This document shows, piece after piece, positions 17,945-26,250 of a stretch of 64,000 nucleotides of DNA. The notes beneath the pieces are model-generated. The model did no database searches, was not told where the DNA came from, and was given only the letters and a program-made list of their open reading frames with translations. Position 1 is the first letter of the stretch, and every line of letters begins with the position of its first letter. Both the position numbers and the translations under genes were made by a program. Location: the NCBI GenBank assembly GCA_963794605.1, contig CAWCEN010000004.1, positions 186,001 to 250,000 on the forward strand. Direction: 5' to 3'. Source of the stretch: VAXT01 sp963794605. GTDB lineage: Bacteria > Actinomycetota > Thermoleophilia > Gaiellales > Gaiellaceae.

Positions 17945-18403
17945 TCAGGCGCCGTCGGCGCGCTCGGCGTAAGCCACACGCTCGAACGGCCAGTCGTCCG
18001 CGAGCCAGTCTGTGACGGCCCGCCACAGCTGCACGTCGAGCTCAGACCGGCTCGCCCGCACCCACGAGCGCACACGCGCATCGTGGTGCTCGTCTTTGTC
18101 GGGATAGATGTACACGCAGCCGATCACGTCGCCGGTTGCGGGATCGAGGACGGTGTAGGTAAAGCCCATCCTGTTCTCGAAGTCGGCGGCGTGCGCTTGC
18201 AGGTCGCGCAGGTTGTCCACCACGCTGCGGTCGTCGGGCCAGGAGCTCGTCTCCCAGCCGGGCGTCACGTGGATGTGCTCCACGGACGACGACCACGCCT
18301 CATAGTCGGAGTCGTTGTGCTGCGGCCCGAGTGGTTCGAGCCTGAATTGCTCCGTCGTGAGAGCCAGCGGGACGACGAAGACGGACGGGACAAACGGCTT
18401 CAG
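17945..18403 (-). CDS. GNAT family acetyltransferase with probable CTG start
   Basis: About 152 residues. The family N-terminus is readable as KPFVPSVFVVPLALTTEQF, then LEPLGPQHNDSDYEAW and later GFTYTVLDPATGDVIGCVYI, the conserved core. The only possible initiator for the complete protein is CTG at 18401-18403; the first GTG (18283) would delete the N-terminal strand. The CTG overlaps the TGA of the upstream hydrolase as CTGA, equivalent to the common ATGA coupling. The CTG itself lies inside repeat A, so an original ATG may have been replaced when the repeat arrived. Confidence 0.7.
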   Translation of the reverse strand: MKPFVPSVFVVPLALTTEQFRLEPLGPQHNDSDYEAWSSSVEHIHVTPGWETSSWPDDRSVVDNLRDLQAHAADFENRMGFTYTVLDPATGDVIGCVYIYPDKDEHHDARVRSWVRASRSELDVQLWRAVTDWLADDWPFERVAYAERADGA

Positions 18404-18418
18404 GAATGTCCCCTAATC
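18399..18418 (+). repeat. Repeat A, copy 1 (left-most, right half only)
   Basis: TTCAGGAATGTCCCCTAATC matches the right half of the repeat; the CTGGGCCAG half is absent. It supplies the stop of one minus-strand gene (CATTCCTGA read in reverse) and the CTG start of the next. Confidence 0.6.
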
Positions 18419-18969
18419 GATCCCAGGAAATCGAGCACTCGCTCCATGAGCAGCGCGGCCGCCTGCTCGTCGTGCTCCGCGAAATAGTGCTCGCTGCCGG
18501 GGTAGGCGAAGAGCTCCGCACCGGACACGGTCTCGGCAAGCCGCTGCGCGATCTCGAAGTCGTCGTCGCCATCGAGGATGTGCAGCTGCAGCCGCACGCC
18601 GTTCGGCCACCTCGCCGGCCAGTTGTCGCCCCACTCGCCCAGCGGCAGGGCCGAGTAGCAAAGCACCGCGCCACGGGCGCCCGGCCGCGTCTGGGCGAGC
18701 GCCTGCGCCGAAAGCACGCCGAGGGAAAAGCCGATGTAGACGGCCTCGCTCGGCAGGGACACGACAGCCGCACGAGCACGCTCGACGATCGCCATCGGAC
18801 CGCCGAGTTCGTCGGAATGCGCCATCCCGTCATCGATCGTGTCGAACGTCCGGCCGTCGTAGAGGTCAGGTGTGTAAACGGTGTGGCCGGCGGAGCGCAG
18901 TGCGTCGGCGAAACGGCGGACGGCATCGGTGAGGCCGAGAGCGTGATGGAAGACGACGACCTCAGCCAT
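18400..18969 (-). CDS. Dienelactone hydrolase-like alpha/beta hydrolase
   Basis: A 189-residue hydrolase: MAEVVVFHHALGLTDAVRRFAD, VYTPDLYDGRTFDT, nucleophile region YIGFSLG (GxSxG with Ser), acid ILDGDDD and catalytic histidine GSEHYF. Typical DLH order, although the DLH cysteine is serine here. I use the ATG at 18969 because sequence before it is not family-like. The last three codons before TGA lie in repeat A. Confidence 0.82.
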   Translation of the reverse strand: MAEVVVFHHALGLTDAVRRFADALRSAGHTVYTPDLYDGRTFDTIDDGMAHSDELGGPMAIVERARAAVVSLPSEAVYIGFSLGVLSAQALAQTRPGARGAVLCYSALPLGEWGDNWPARWPNGVRLQLHILDGDDDFEIAQRLAETVSGAELFAYPGSEHYFAEHDEQAAALLMERVLDFLGSIRGHS

Positions 18970-19031
18970 CGGCGAGCAGCATACGTACGCGCTGGACCGA
19001 CGCTGCATACCGGAGTCATGCAAGCCGGCAG

Positions 19032-19124
19032 CGATGAGTCTCCGATCGTCTGCCAGTCTCTCCCGCAAACGGATCCGTGAGCGCTAGGAAGTTCCGGCCT
19101 GCAGTAATGACTCAGGGAGGCAGC
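19032..19124 (+). repeat. Repeat B, copy 1, leader of S51 peptidase 1
   Basis: CGATGAGT...GCCAGTCTCT, then the palindrome ACGGATCCGT and a leader ending in GGGAGGCAGC before the ATG. The same arrangement precedes the paralogues at 22791 and 35598. The palindrome is perfect in this copy. Confidence 0.7.
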
Positions 19125-19802
19125 ATGAGGTTTCTTCTCACGTCCGCCGGCATCAAGAACGCGAGCATCCACGAGGCCCTGCTCGACCTCCTGGGCAAAC
19201 CGATTGCCGAGTCGAGCGCCCTCTGCATCCCCACCGCGTCGTACGGGCACCCCATGGCCGGTCCTGGCGCGGCATGGCGGTTTATCAGCGGACGAGAACC
19301 CCGCTGTCCCATGTGCGAGTTGGGCTGGAAGTCGTTGGGAGTGCTGGAGCTGACCGCGTTGCCCAGCATCGATGAAGAGCACTGGGTCCCTATGGTCAAG
19401 GAGACCGACGTCCTGCTGGTGAATGGCGGCGATGCCCTGTATCTGTGCCACTGGATGCGGCAGTCCGGGTTGGCGGACCTCATGGCGTCGCTGCGCGAGA
19501 CGGTCTGGGTGGGACTGAGCGGGGGAAGCATGGTGATGACCCCCAAGATCGGGGAGGACTTCGTCCAGTGGACCCCGCCCACCGGCGGCGATGAAGCGCT
19601 GGGAGTCGTTGACTTTTCGATCTTTCCGCACTTGGATCACGAGGACATTCCGGACAACTCCATGGCCAACGCAGAAAAGTGGGCCGCCGGCTTGCCAGGG
19701 CCGGGGTACGCGATTGACGACCAGACCGCCATCAAGGTGACCGACGGTGCCGTCGAAGTCGTCTCCGAGGGGCACTGGCGGCTGTTCACCCCCAACTCAT
19801 AA
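19125..19802 (+). CDS. Peptidase E (S51) paralogue 1
   Basis: Serine dipeptidase-like protein of 225 residues (aspartyl dipeptidase family). MRFLLTSAGIKNASI is the N-terminus, GGDALYLCHWMRQSG the substrate loop, and the nucleophile sits in VWVGLSGGSMVM; in the other two copies that motif is SAGS, so this copy has an Ala-to-Gly change next to the serine. GGGAGG is five bases before the ATG. The leader (repeat B) and even the sequence after the stop (GCAAGCGAATCGGGCT) are shared with paralogue 2, so the duplication included flanks. Confidence 0.85.
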   Translation: MRFLLTSAGIKNASIHEALLDLLGKPIAESSALCIPTASYGHPMAGPGAAWRFISGREPRCPMCELGWKSLGVLELTALPSIDEEHWVPMVKETDVLLVNGGDALYLCHWMRQSGLADLMASLRETVWVGLSGGSMVMTPKIGEDFVQWTPPTGGDEALGVVDFSIFPHLDHEDIPDNSMANAEKWAAGLPGPGYAIDDQTAIKVTDGAVEVVSEGHWRLFTPNS

Positions 19803-19834
19803 GCAAGCGAATCGGGCTCAGGTGGGCGCGCTCA

Positions 19835-19866
19835 GCTGGGCCGGCGTTGCCGAATGCTCCTTGAAC
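19835..19866 (+). repeat. Repeat A, copy 2 (degenerate)
   Basis: GCTGGGCCGGCGTTGCCGA then ATGCTCCTTGAAC: same order of blocks as other copies with several substitutions. Confidence 0.55.
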
Positions 19867-19951
19867 GCCCGTCCGCCCGGTTGGACGTTGACTGACGTGA
19901 AGTTCAGCGGGCGGGAGCAGTCGATCGGCACTCCCGCCCGCAGCACCTTTT

Positions 19952-20239
19952 CTAAGCGGACTCCTGGGTGTGGACCGGGAAGCTCGTCTCGACCGGCGGG
20001 ACCGCGAAGCCGCCGTCGATGCCTTGCTGCAGACGAGGCATCAGGATGTTGTCGCGAAAGTCTTCCCAGCTTTCTTGGGAGTCGTGAATTGCGAAGATCG
20101 TCCACCCGTCGGCCGACGGACCGGCGACGTGGAAGATCTGGCCGGCAGGAAGACCGTTCGCCGGGTGGACGGCCGCGATCGACGCCTCGTACTGCTCCAC
20201 CGTCCCACCTGGGAATTGATGCACAACGCCGTAAGCCAC
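19952..20239 (-). CDS. Small ABM-fold protein
   Basis: A 95-residue protein, MAYGVVHQFPGGTVEQYEAS...HPANGLPAGQIFHVAGPSADGWTIFAIHDSQESWEDF, matching a common family of dimeric alpha/beta-barrel proteins in actinobacteria. The GTG start has AAGGAG nine bases upstream; a longer open frame without ribosome site was rejected. Function unknown; related proteins are sometimes annotated as antibiotic-biosynthesis monooxygenases. Confidence 0.7.
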   Translation of the reverse strand: MAYGVVHQFPGGTVEQYEASIAAVHPANGLPAGQIFHVAGPSADGWTIFAIHDSQESWEDFRDNILMPRLQQGIDGGFAVPPVETSFPVHTQESA

Positions 20240-20370
20240 TCGCTGCTCCTTTCGTGGGGACCGACCCCATTCCGCCTCGTCAATCAGCGCCGACTCTAGA
20301 GCGCCGAGCGTCGCATCTCCAGCTACCGGGCGCGAGGTTCGAGAGCGCAATTCACCGATACGGTCACCAC

Positions 20371-21183
20371 GTGGGACAGGACGAACGGCTACTTCTGGGT
20401 TCGTCGTTCGGCGCAGCAGCGACCGCATACGCCGAGCACCGCCCGGATTACGCGCAGGCTGGGGTGCGCTGGGCGCTCGAACGCGCGCCCGGCCCGCGAG
20501 TGCTCGACCTCGGCGCGGGAACCGGCAAGCTAACCGCCACGCTGGTCGCGTTGGGCGCCGAAGTCATCGCGGTCGAGCCCGACCCGGCGATGCTGACCGA
20601 GCTGCACCGCACGCTGCCGACTGTCCGCGCCCTGCCGGGTAGTGCCGAGGCGGTACCGCTGCCGGACGCGTCCGTCGATGCCGTGCTAGCCGGCAACGCC
20701 ATGCACTGGTTCGAAATGAACGTCGCGGGACCCGAGATAGCCAGAGTCCTCGGACCAGACGGCATCCTGGCCGGCCTGTGGAACGTCCTCGACAACCGGG
20801 TCAAGTGGGTTGCCGGACTCGAACGGATCAGCGGCAGCGCGGCCATCGGCCCGAGGGACACGTTCAGCAGCTGGCGCGCAGAGACGGCCGAGGCGCACCT
20901 CCCAAACAGTGGCTCAATCGCCCAGTTCGGCTCGCCGGAGCAGGCCGAGTTCCCGCATGGGCAGCGACGGACCGCCGACTCCCTCGTCGCGACGTTCGCA
21001 ACGAAGGCGGGAATGCTGGTCATGCCAGAACAGGAACAGGAGACCACGCTCGGTCGGATCCGCACTTTCCTCGCGAGCAGACCGGAGACCGCTCGCGGCG
21101 AATTCACCCTACCGATGCTGACCGGCGTGCTCCGCGTCCGGCGACTGGACGCGCATCAGGACACGAGTCGGTCGTCGAGGTAG
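20371..21183 (+). CDS. Class I SAM-dependent methyltransferase
   Basis: A 270-residue methyltransferase. Motif I VLDLGAGTGKLT near residues 45-56, motif II VIAVEPDPAM, and the later DAVLAGNAMHWFE (motif IV region, typical of the UbiE-like 'HWF' group). Start GTG gives MGQDERLLLGSSFG, a normal N-terminus. It overlaps the convergent beta-lactamase-like gene by 28 bases at the 3' ends. Substrate unknown. Confidence 0.85.
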   Translation: MGQDERLLLGSSFGAAATAYAEHRPDYAQAGVRWALERAPGPRVLDLGAGTGKLTATLVALGAEVIAVEPDPAMLTELHRTLPTVRALPGSAEAVPLPDASVDAVLAGNAMHWFEMNVAGPEIARVLGPDGILAGLWNVLDNRVKWVAGLERISGSAAIGPRDTFSSWRAETAEAHLPNSGSIAQFGSPEQAEFPHGQRRTADSLVATFATKAGMLVMPEQEQETTLGRIRTFLASRPETARGEFTLPMLTGVLRVRRLDAHQDTSRSSR

Positions 21184-22157
21184 CTCGAGACCGGCCAAGC
21201 TCCGTGAGATGTGTTCGAGATCACGGTGCGCGTGACGTTCGATTGCGGCTCGTGCATTGAGCTGAAAGAGACTCCTGCATCGCTCCCCGTGAGCAGCACG
21301 GCGTCGCCGGACGCGCGCAACCAGAACCCGAGGCCGTACCGCCTCGACTTGGACGAGACATCGCTGCGAGGGCGAACCATCTCCGCGACCCAGTCGTGCG
21401 ACACGATCCTTCCAGCGAAGAACGCTGTCCAGAGTGTCCTGATGTCGGCGGCGGTCGAGTAGATGCCTCCGTCACCCGATCCTCGGACGGGCAGATGGAA
21501 GAGGTTCGTCCTATCGTTGCCCTCGAGGTAGCCACGAGCCGTTCGAGCCGGGAGCTCGTCCGAGCGCAGGAACGCGGTGTCGCGCATCCCCGCGCGCTCG
21601 CAGACGCGGCGCTGCACGAGCTCGTGGAAGGGAGTGCCGGTCGCGCGCTCGGCGATGAGCGCGAGCACGACGTAGCCGCTGTTGCAGTAGGCAAAGCGCT
21701 CGCCGGGCGCGAACTTCGGTGGGTGGCCGTCGAGAACCGCGAGGTAGTCCTCTGTCGTCGCGAGCTCGTGCACGGGGACGGGCATCAGATACTCATCGAG
21801 ATCGAGGCCAAGCTCCTCGTCGAGGTAATCCCCGATCCCCGAGCACTGTGCGAGTAGGTGCTCGACGGTTACTCCGTCGCCCACTAGCGGGAGGTCTTTC
21901 CCGAGAACCGAACGCGCCGTCGTCGTGAGCTGGAGCGTGCCATCTTCTACGAGGCTGACCACCGTTAGGGCCGTCAGGCCCTTCGTTCCGCTCGCCAGCG
22001 CAAAGCGTGTGTCAACGTCGTTCGGGATGTCGTAGCTGCGGTGGGCCAGCCCGTACGCCTTCACGATCTCGACCGTGTCGCCACGATCAACACGAACGAC
22101 ACCCGAGAACCCCGTCTCCGAGGCAATCAGGTCGAGTTCGAGCTCCCCAATGGACAT
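21156..22157 (-). CDS. Beta-lactamase-like serine hydrolase (class C fold)
   Basis: Penicillin-binding-protein/esterase fold, 333 residues. ALASGTKGL gives the SxxK catalytic pair (Ser-Gly-Thr-Lys), YCNSGY the YxN motif, and LLTGSDAG sits where the KTG-like third motif lies (His/Lys replaced by Leu-Thr-Gly). No signal peptide at the N-terminus, so it is probably a cytoplasmic esterase or D-peptidase rather than a secreted beta-lactamase. Confidence 0.85.
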   Translation of the reverse strand: MSIGELELDLIASETGFSGVVRVDRGDTVEIVKAYGLAHRSYDIPNDVDTRFALASGTKGLTALTVVSLVEDGTLQLTTTARSVLGKDLPLVGDGVTVEHLLAQCSGIGDYLDEELGLDLDEYLMPVPVHELATTEDYLAVLDGHPPKFAPGERFAYCNSGYVVLALIAERATGTPFHELVQRRVCERAGMRDTAFLRSDELPARTARGYLEGNDRTNLFHLPVRGSGDGGIYSTAADIRTLWTAFFAGRIVSHDWVAEMVRPRSDVSSKSRRYGLGFWLRASGDAVLLTGSDAGVSFSSMHEPQSNVTRTVISNTSHGAWPVSSYLDDRLVS

Positions 22158-22183
22158 CGACCGGAAGCTACCGAGGTAGCACG

Positions 22184-22654
22184 TCAGCGGCTGGCCCAGC
22201 GCAATGCAACCTCGTTAGCGCCGTAGCGGTGATAGGCGACGCGCTCCGCCAGGACTTCGAAGTAATGCGAGTCGGACGCCGGGCGCCACTGAATCATCTC
22301 CCAGAACTTGTCATCGAGCTTCTTTCGGAGGGACAGGTCCGCGAGTTCAGGCGCCCGACCGGCAAGCTTGAACTCGCCCTCGGCGTTGTCCTTCGAGGTC
22401 ACCGGTGTGTGGACATAGATTCGCGGATCACGCAGCAGGTCGAGGGCTTTCAGCGATCGAGGCATCATGTTGAGCAGCAGGTGCCCGTCGATCACGTACG
22501 CCTCGCACGGGTTCACCCGCGGCGAGCCGCTCTTCGTCAGCGTCCCGACGAACACGAACTGGAATCGTTCGAGCAGGTCGAACCCGAGCGCCGCTATCTC
22601 GGGTGCACCGACCTCCAGCTCTGCCCATGTCAGCACGACCGGATGCTGGCACAT
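22184..22654 (-). CDS. Pyridoxamine 5'-phosphate oxidase-fold protein 1
   Basis: Flavin/F420-binding split-barrel protein of 156 residues: FVFVGTLTKSGSPRVNPCEAYVIDGHLLLNM, the conserved first half, and HTPVTSKDNAEGEFKL. ATG at 22654 is used; a GTG six codons downstream (reading MLTWAELE, as in relatives) is equally likely, and neither has a good ribosome site. Head-to-head with S51 peptidase 2 across repeat B. Confidence 0.75.
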   Translation of the reverse strand: MCQHPVVLTWAELEVGAPEIAALGFDLLERFQFVFVGTLTKSGSPRVNPCEAYVIDGHLLLNMMPRSLKALDLLRDPRIYVHTPVTSKDNAEGEFKLAGRAPELADLSLRKKLDDKFWEMIQWRPASDSHYFEVLAERVAYHRYGANEVALRWASR

Positions 22655-22696
22655 GACGTCTTGCTTGTGCCGAGACGGGCGTCGTGCTGGATTGGC

Positions 22697-22790
22697 CGAT
22701 GAGTTTTGGATGGTCGGCCAGTCTCTAGCGCGTACGCATCCGTAAGTGCCTAGAACGTTCTCGCCTGCAGTAATGACTCCAGGAGGCAGC
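22697..22790 (+). repeat. Repeat B, copy 2, leader of S51 peptidase 2
   Basis: CGATGAGTTTTGGATGGTC, GGCCAGTCTCT, an imperfect palindrome ACGCATCCGT, GAACGTTCT and AGGAGGCAGC before the ATG. Most complete copy of the element. Confidence 0.7.
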
Positions 22791-23468
22791 ATGAGGTTTC
22801 TTCTCACGTCCGCCGGCGTCAAGAACGCGAGCATCCGCGACGCCCTGGTCGACCTGCTGGGGAAACCGATTGCCGAGTCCAGCGCCCTCTGCATTCCCAC
22901 CGCGGCGTACGGGCACCCCATGGTCGGTCCTGGCCCGGGGCCATGGCGGTTCATCAGCGGACGATCCGACAATCCGATGTGCGAGCTGGGTTGGAAATCC
23001 TTGGGAGTGCTGGAGCTGACCGCGCTGCCCAGCATCGATGGAGAGCGTTGGGTTCCCTTGGTCCGAGAGACTGACGTTCTGCTGGTGGCAGGCGGCGACG
23101 CTTTGTATCTGTGCCATTGGATGCGGCAGTCGGGGCTCGCGGACCTCTTGCCGTCGCTGCACGAGACGGTCTGGGTGGGATTGAGCGCCGGGAGCATGGT
23201 GCTGACCCCCAGGATCGGGGAGGCCTTCGTCGGCTGGAAGCCGCCCGCCGGTGGCGACAGAACGCTGGGGATCGTCGACTTTTCGATCTGTCCGCACCTG
23301 GCTCACGAGAACATGCCGGGCAATTCCATGGCCGAGGCAGAACGATGGGCGGCCGGGATCCTCGGCCCGGCGTACGCGATCGACGATCAGACGGCCATCA
23401 GCGTGAGCGACGGGACCGTCGAAGTCGTCTCCGAGGGGCACTGGAAGCTGTTCACCCCCAACTCGTAG
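22791..23468 (+). CDS. Peptidase E (S51) paralogue 2
   Basis: 225 residues, near-identical layout to the copy at 19125. Nucleophile motif VWVGLSAGSMVL with the canonical SAGS. AGGAGG is five bases before the ATG. With paralogue 1 it forms ~0.7-kb direct repeats 3.7 kb apart that bracket the ABM, methyltransferase, hydrolase and oxidase genes; recombination between them could delete or duplicate that block. Confidence 0.87.
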   Translation: MRFLLTSAGVKNASIRDALVDLLGKPIAESSALCIPTAAYGHPMVGPGPGPWRFISGRSDNPMCELGWKSLGVLELTALPSIDGERWVPLVRETDVLLVAGGDALYLCHWMRQSGLADLLPSLHETVWVGLSAGSMVLTPRIGEAFVGWKPPAGGDRTLGIVDFSICPHLAHENMPGNSMAEAERWAAGILGPAYAIDDQTAISVSDGTVEVVSEGHWKLFTPNS

Positions 23469-23515
23469 GCAAGCGAATCGGGCTACTCCCAGCCCGCGAA
23501 ACGAAGGAGGACCAG

Positions 23516-24046
23516 ATGACGAGCAACGGTCGTGAAGAAGGCCGCATCCTGGGCAGCTTGGGATCAGCCGAGGGAAAGGGCATCGTGCGCATGGAAGACC
23601 GCTTCGACACCAGTATCGACGAGGTGTGGTCGGCACTCACCGACCCGTCACGTCTGGCCCGCTGGTACGGCGAGGTCGAGGGCGACCTGCGCCCCGGCGG
23701 GGAGTACCGCGTACGCCTTTTTGCCAGCGGATGGGAAGGCACCGGGCGCGTGGAAGTGTGCGAGCCCCCGCAGCGGCTGCTGGTGCGCATCAAGGACGCG
23801 GACGAGCCGGATGAGCAGCGCATCGAGGCCATGCTGACCGCCGATGGCGACCAGACAATCGTCGTCTGGGAGGAACGGGGGATGCCTCTCGACCTGCTCT
23901 CCGCTTACGGGGCCGGGGTGCAGCTCCATGTCGAAGATCTCGCCGACCACCTCGCCGGGCGTGAGCGCCGCGACGACGCCAAGGCGCGGTGGGACGAGCT
24001 CCACCCTGCCTATCAAGGCCAGGCGGCCAACCTCGACAAGCGCTAA
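23516..24046 (+). CDS. SRPBCC (AHSA1-type) domain protein
   Basis: A 176-residue START-like protein: RMEDRFDTSIDEVWSALTDPSRLARWYGEVEGDLRPGGEYRV is the family hallmark, followed by the usual RLLVRIKD and VWEERGMPLD segments. GAAGGAGG lies five bases before the ATG. No catalytic residues; these proteins bind hydrophobic ligands. Confidence 0.88.
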   Translation: MTSNGREEGRILGSLGSAEGKGIVRMEDRFDTSIDEVWSALTDPSRLARWYGEVEGDLRPGGEYRVRLFASGWEGTGRVEVCEPPQRLLVRIKDADEPDEQRIEAMLTADGDQTIVVWEERGMPLDLLSAYGAGVQLHVEDLADHLAGRERRDDAKARWDELHPAYQGQAANLDKR

Positions 24047-24145
24047 GAAGTTCGCAGGGCGGAAGGGGCCGCCTTCCATACGCTCTAATGTGAAAGTTGG
24101 GCTCGACGTGTCGTACGCTCGCCGCTAACCGAACGGGAGGCTGTG

Positions 24146-24448
24146 ATGGTTCGCTTGTTTGTGCGCATGAACGTCGCCGATTACGACACTTGGAGGAAAG
24201 CGTACGACCAGTTCTATGGGGAACGCGGCGCCATGGGTGTCATGGGCGCCGCCGCGTTTCAGTTAGTCGACGACCCGAACGACGTCACCGTATGGCACGA
24301 CTTCGAGAGTGCCGAAGTGGCCAGAGCTTTCGTCTCGTCGGACGCTCTACGGAACGTCATGCAGCGCGCAGGTGTCCAGGGCGAGCCCCAGATGTGGTTC
24401 GTCACTGAGAGCTGGCGGCCAGCGCCGAATTTCGCATCAAGCCCCTAG
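24146..24448 (+). CDS. Small ABM-like/DUF protein
   Basis: A 100-residue protein, MVRLFVRMNVADYDTWRKAYDQF, then VTVWHDFESAEVARAFVSSDALRNVM, the ferredoxin-like fold of the antibiotic-monooxygenase group. GGGAGG precedes a GTG/ATG pair; either could initiate. Ends shortly before a repeat A copy. Confidence 0.75.
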   Translation: MVRLFVRMNVADYDTWRKAYDQFYGERGAMGVMGAAAFQLVDDPNDVTVWHDFESAEVARAFVSSDALRNVMQRAGVQGEPQMWFVTESWRPAPNFASSP

Positions 24449-24466
24449 CTGGGGCCTTACGGGACC

Positions 24467-24497
24467 GTTGGCCAGTGTTTGCGAATGTCCCCCGAGG
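24467..24497 (+). repeat. Repeat A, copy 3
   Basis: GTTGGCCAGTGTTTGCGA then ATGTCCCCCGAGG. Lies between the ABM-like gene and the nucleotidyltransferase. Confidence 0.75.
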
Positions 24498-24508
24498 CCG
24501 ATTGCGCT

Positions 24509-25108
24509 TTAGGTCGGCCCCTTCGAGCTTTCGAAGGCGGGCGCTACGGCCTCCTCTAGATCATGCCTCACACTGACGGCGAAGCGCCTCTCCGCTCGAT
24601 TGCGCGCCTGCCGATAGATCTCAATCGCCTCAGAGATTGACGAGGGTGTACGGCTAACGCCGAGCGGCGTGAGGAGATGATCGGACAGCTTCTCTAGTTC
24701 GCCGGCGATCAGCTCAGCCTTGCCACGCGCCTCCTTGCCTCTGAGCCAAAGCATCCAATCCCAGAAGTGGCCCTCGATCGCGTCAAGATTCTCGGGCGCG
24801 GGTATCCAAGGCGGCTCGTTCGTGTGAGGCTCGCCCGGGAAAATCAGGTCGATCTTTGTAGGCCCGCGCACGATGAGCATCCAGCACCACTCGGGACTCA
24901 GACGATCCCATTGCTGAACGAGTGGATCGAGCGGTGCAAGCAAACGCGGTAGTGCTTCTGAGGCCGCCTCGAACTCGTGCGCTTCGACTCTGAAGTCCCA
25001 ATCAGAAAACGCCGTTGCGGTTCCGTCAGCTCGTGAACCGACGAGAGCAATGCTCCGAATCGCCGCGTCCGCGGCGACCATGTTGACGATCCGGGCAGCG
25101 AGATCCAT
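24509..25108 (-). CDS. Nucleotidyltransferase domain protein
   Basis: A 199-residue polymerase-beta-like nucleotidyltransferase: IALVGSRADGTATAFSDWDF carries the GS and the DxD-type metal site (Asp-Trp-Asp), and a helical C-terminal half follows (GHFWDWMLWLRGKEARGKAELI). It resembles AadK/LinA-style aminoglycoside or lincosamide nucleotidyltransferases in organisation, but antibiotic activity is not demonstrable from sequence. Sole gene between repeat A copies 3 and 4. Confidence 0.8.
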   Translation of the reverse strand: MDLAARIVNMVAADAAIRSIALVGSRADGTATAFSDWDFRVEAHEFEAASEALPRLLAPLDPLVQQWDRLSPEWCWMLIVRGPTKIDLIFPGEPHTNEPPWIPAPENLDAIEGHFWDWMLWLRGKEARGKAELIAGELEKLSDHLLTPLGVSRTPSSISEAIEIYRQARNRAERRFAVSVRHDLEEAVAPAFESSKGPT

Positions 25109-25148
25109 CGGCAGTGCTTTGATTCTTTGAGATTTCGATCTCAGTCGC

Positions 25149-25177
25149 TTGGGCCGGCGTGCGGGAAGTCACCCGAG
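25149..25177 (+). repeat. Repeat A, copy 4
   Basis: TTGGGCCGGCGTGCGGGA then AGTCACCCGAG. CGGG and CCCG arms still pair. Confidence 0.75.
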
Positions 25178-25203
25178 TTTGTGGCAGTTAGTGTTCAACG
25201 GCC

Positions 25204-25691
25204 GTGCGGGAGGGCCCGGGAAAGCTTGTCCTTCGCGAGATCGAAGATCGCGATCTCGGCGTGCTGTTCGAGCACGCGACGGATCCCGACGCGATCCGGA
25301 TGGCCGCGTTCACCTCGCCGGAGGCCGATGATCGAACGACCTTCGAGCGACGGTGGGCGCGGCTGAGGAGCGACAGCTCCACGACGAAAGGGTCATCGAG
25401 ATCGACGGTCGAGTTGTGGGTCACATTGCGAGCTTCGACATGGAGGGTCAGCGCGAGGTCACCTATTGGATCGGCCGTGAAGATTGGGGCCGCGGCATTG
25501 CCACGCGTGCGCTACAGGAGCTCTTGCAGCTGGAGGCAACCCGTCCGCTTTACGCTCGCGCTGCGAGCGACAACGCCGCGTCGATTCGCGTGTTGACGAA
25601 GTGCGGTTTCCTCATCGTGGGCGAGGGCCGCGGGTTCGCTCATGGGCGCAACGAGGAAACGGACGAGGTCGTCCTCCGACTCGATGCATGA
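25204..25691 (+). pseudogene. GNAT acetyltransferase, frameshifted at 25390-25392
   Basis: Two frames together give a normal RimJ-type acetyltransferase: first KLVLREIEDRDLGVLFEHATDPDAIRMAAFTSPEADDRTTFERRW, then VIEIDGRVVGHIASFDMEG, the acetyl-CoA loop REDWGRGIATRAL and DNAASIRVLTKCGF. The frames meet at a GGG run; adding one G gives a continuous protein (TTKGVIEIDG). Start is GTG. Either a natural inactivation or a homopolymer error. Only gene between repeat A copies 4 and 5. Confidence 0.75.
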
Positions 25692-25705
25692 CCCAACTTC
25701 CCTCG

Positions 25706-25737
25706 GCTGCGCCAGTGCGCCGCGATGACGCCCGAAG
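25706..25737 (+). repeat. Repeat A, copy 5
   Basis: GCTGCGCCAGTGCGCCGCG then ATGACGCCCGAAG. Confidence 0.7.
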
Positions 25738-25782
25738 AAGTGAGGCTCGATCTGGCCGGACCGCCGAGAGAGGAGTCGTGAG

Positions 25783-26123
25783 ATGACGCGGTATCTGATC
25801 TCGTTCGATGACGGCGCAATGACGTTTCCCGAGGAGGATCTCCCCGACGTGGCCGAGGCAGCGCACGCGGTCGTGCAAGAGGCAAAGGACGCCGGCGTTT
25901 GGGTGTTCGGCGGAGGGCTGCATTCCCACGAAGAGGGAGCGTGGTGGCCACCGACGGGACGGTCACCGACGGCCCATACCCTGAGAGCAAGGCGTACATC
26001 GGCGGATTCTCGGTTGTCGACGTTCCCTCACGCGAGGAGGCGCTGGCGTGGGCCGGCAGGATCGCCGTCGCCTGCCGTTGTGCGCAGGAGGTTCGCGAGT
26101 TCGTGCCCGGCTCTACGCCTTGA
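25783..26123 (+). pseudogene. YCII-related protein, frameshifted at 25935-25937
   Basis: MTRYLISFDDGAMTFPEEDLPDVAEAAHAVV and GVWVFGGGLHSHEE in the first frame continue in another frame as SVVATDGTVTDGPYPESKAYIGGFSVVDVPSREEALAWA, the DGPF/YCII family core. The break is at a GGG run and one added G restores the frame. GAGGAG is seven bases before the ATG. Small ferredoxin-like protein of unknown reaction; often linked to ECF sigma factors elsewhere. Confidence 0.75.
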
Positions 26124-26175
26124 TCAAGGCCATCCGCGAGAAGCGGCGGAAGGCGTTTCGGCGTCGCCCATCATC

Positions 26176-26207
26176 GCCTGGGCCAGCGTGCGGGAATGTC
26201 ACCAGAG
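26176..26207 (+). repeat. Repeat A, copy 6
   Basis: GCCTGGGCCAGCGTGCGGGA then ATGTCACCAGAG. Confidence 0.75.
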
Positions 26208-26250
26208 CACGACCCGCGCGCCGCCCCTTCCCGCGACTAGGCTCGCGCGA

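Noticed and set aside
21156..22157. Calling the serine hydrolase a true antibiotic beta-lactamase
   Set aside because: No signal peptide and the third motif is not KTG; many esterases share the SxxK and YxN motifs.
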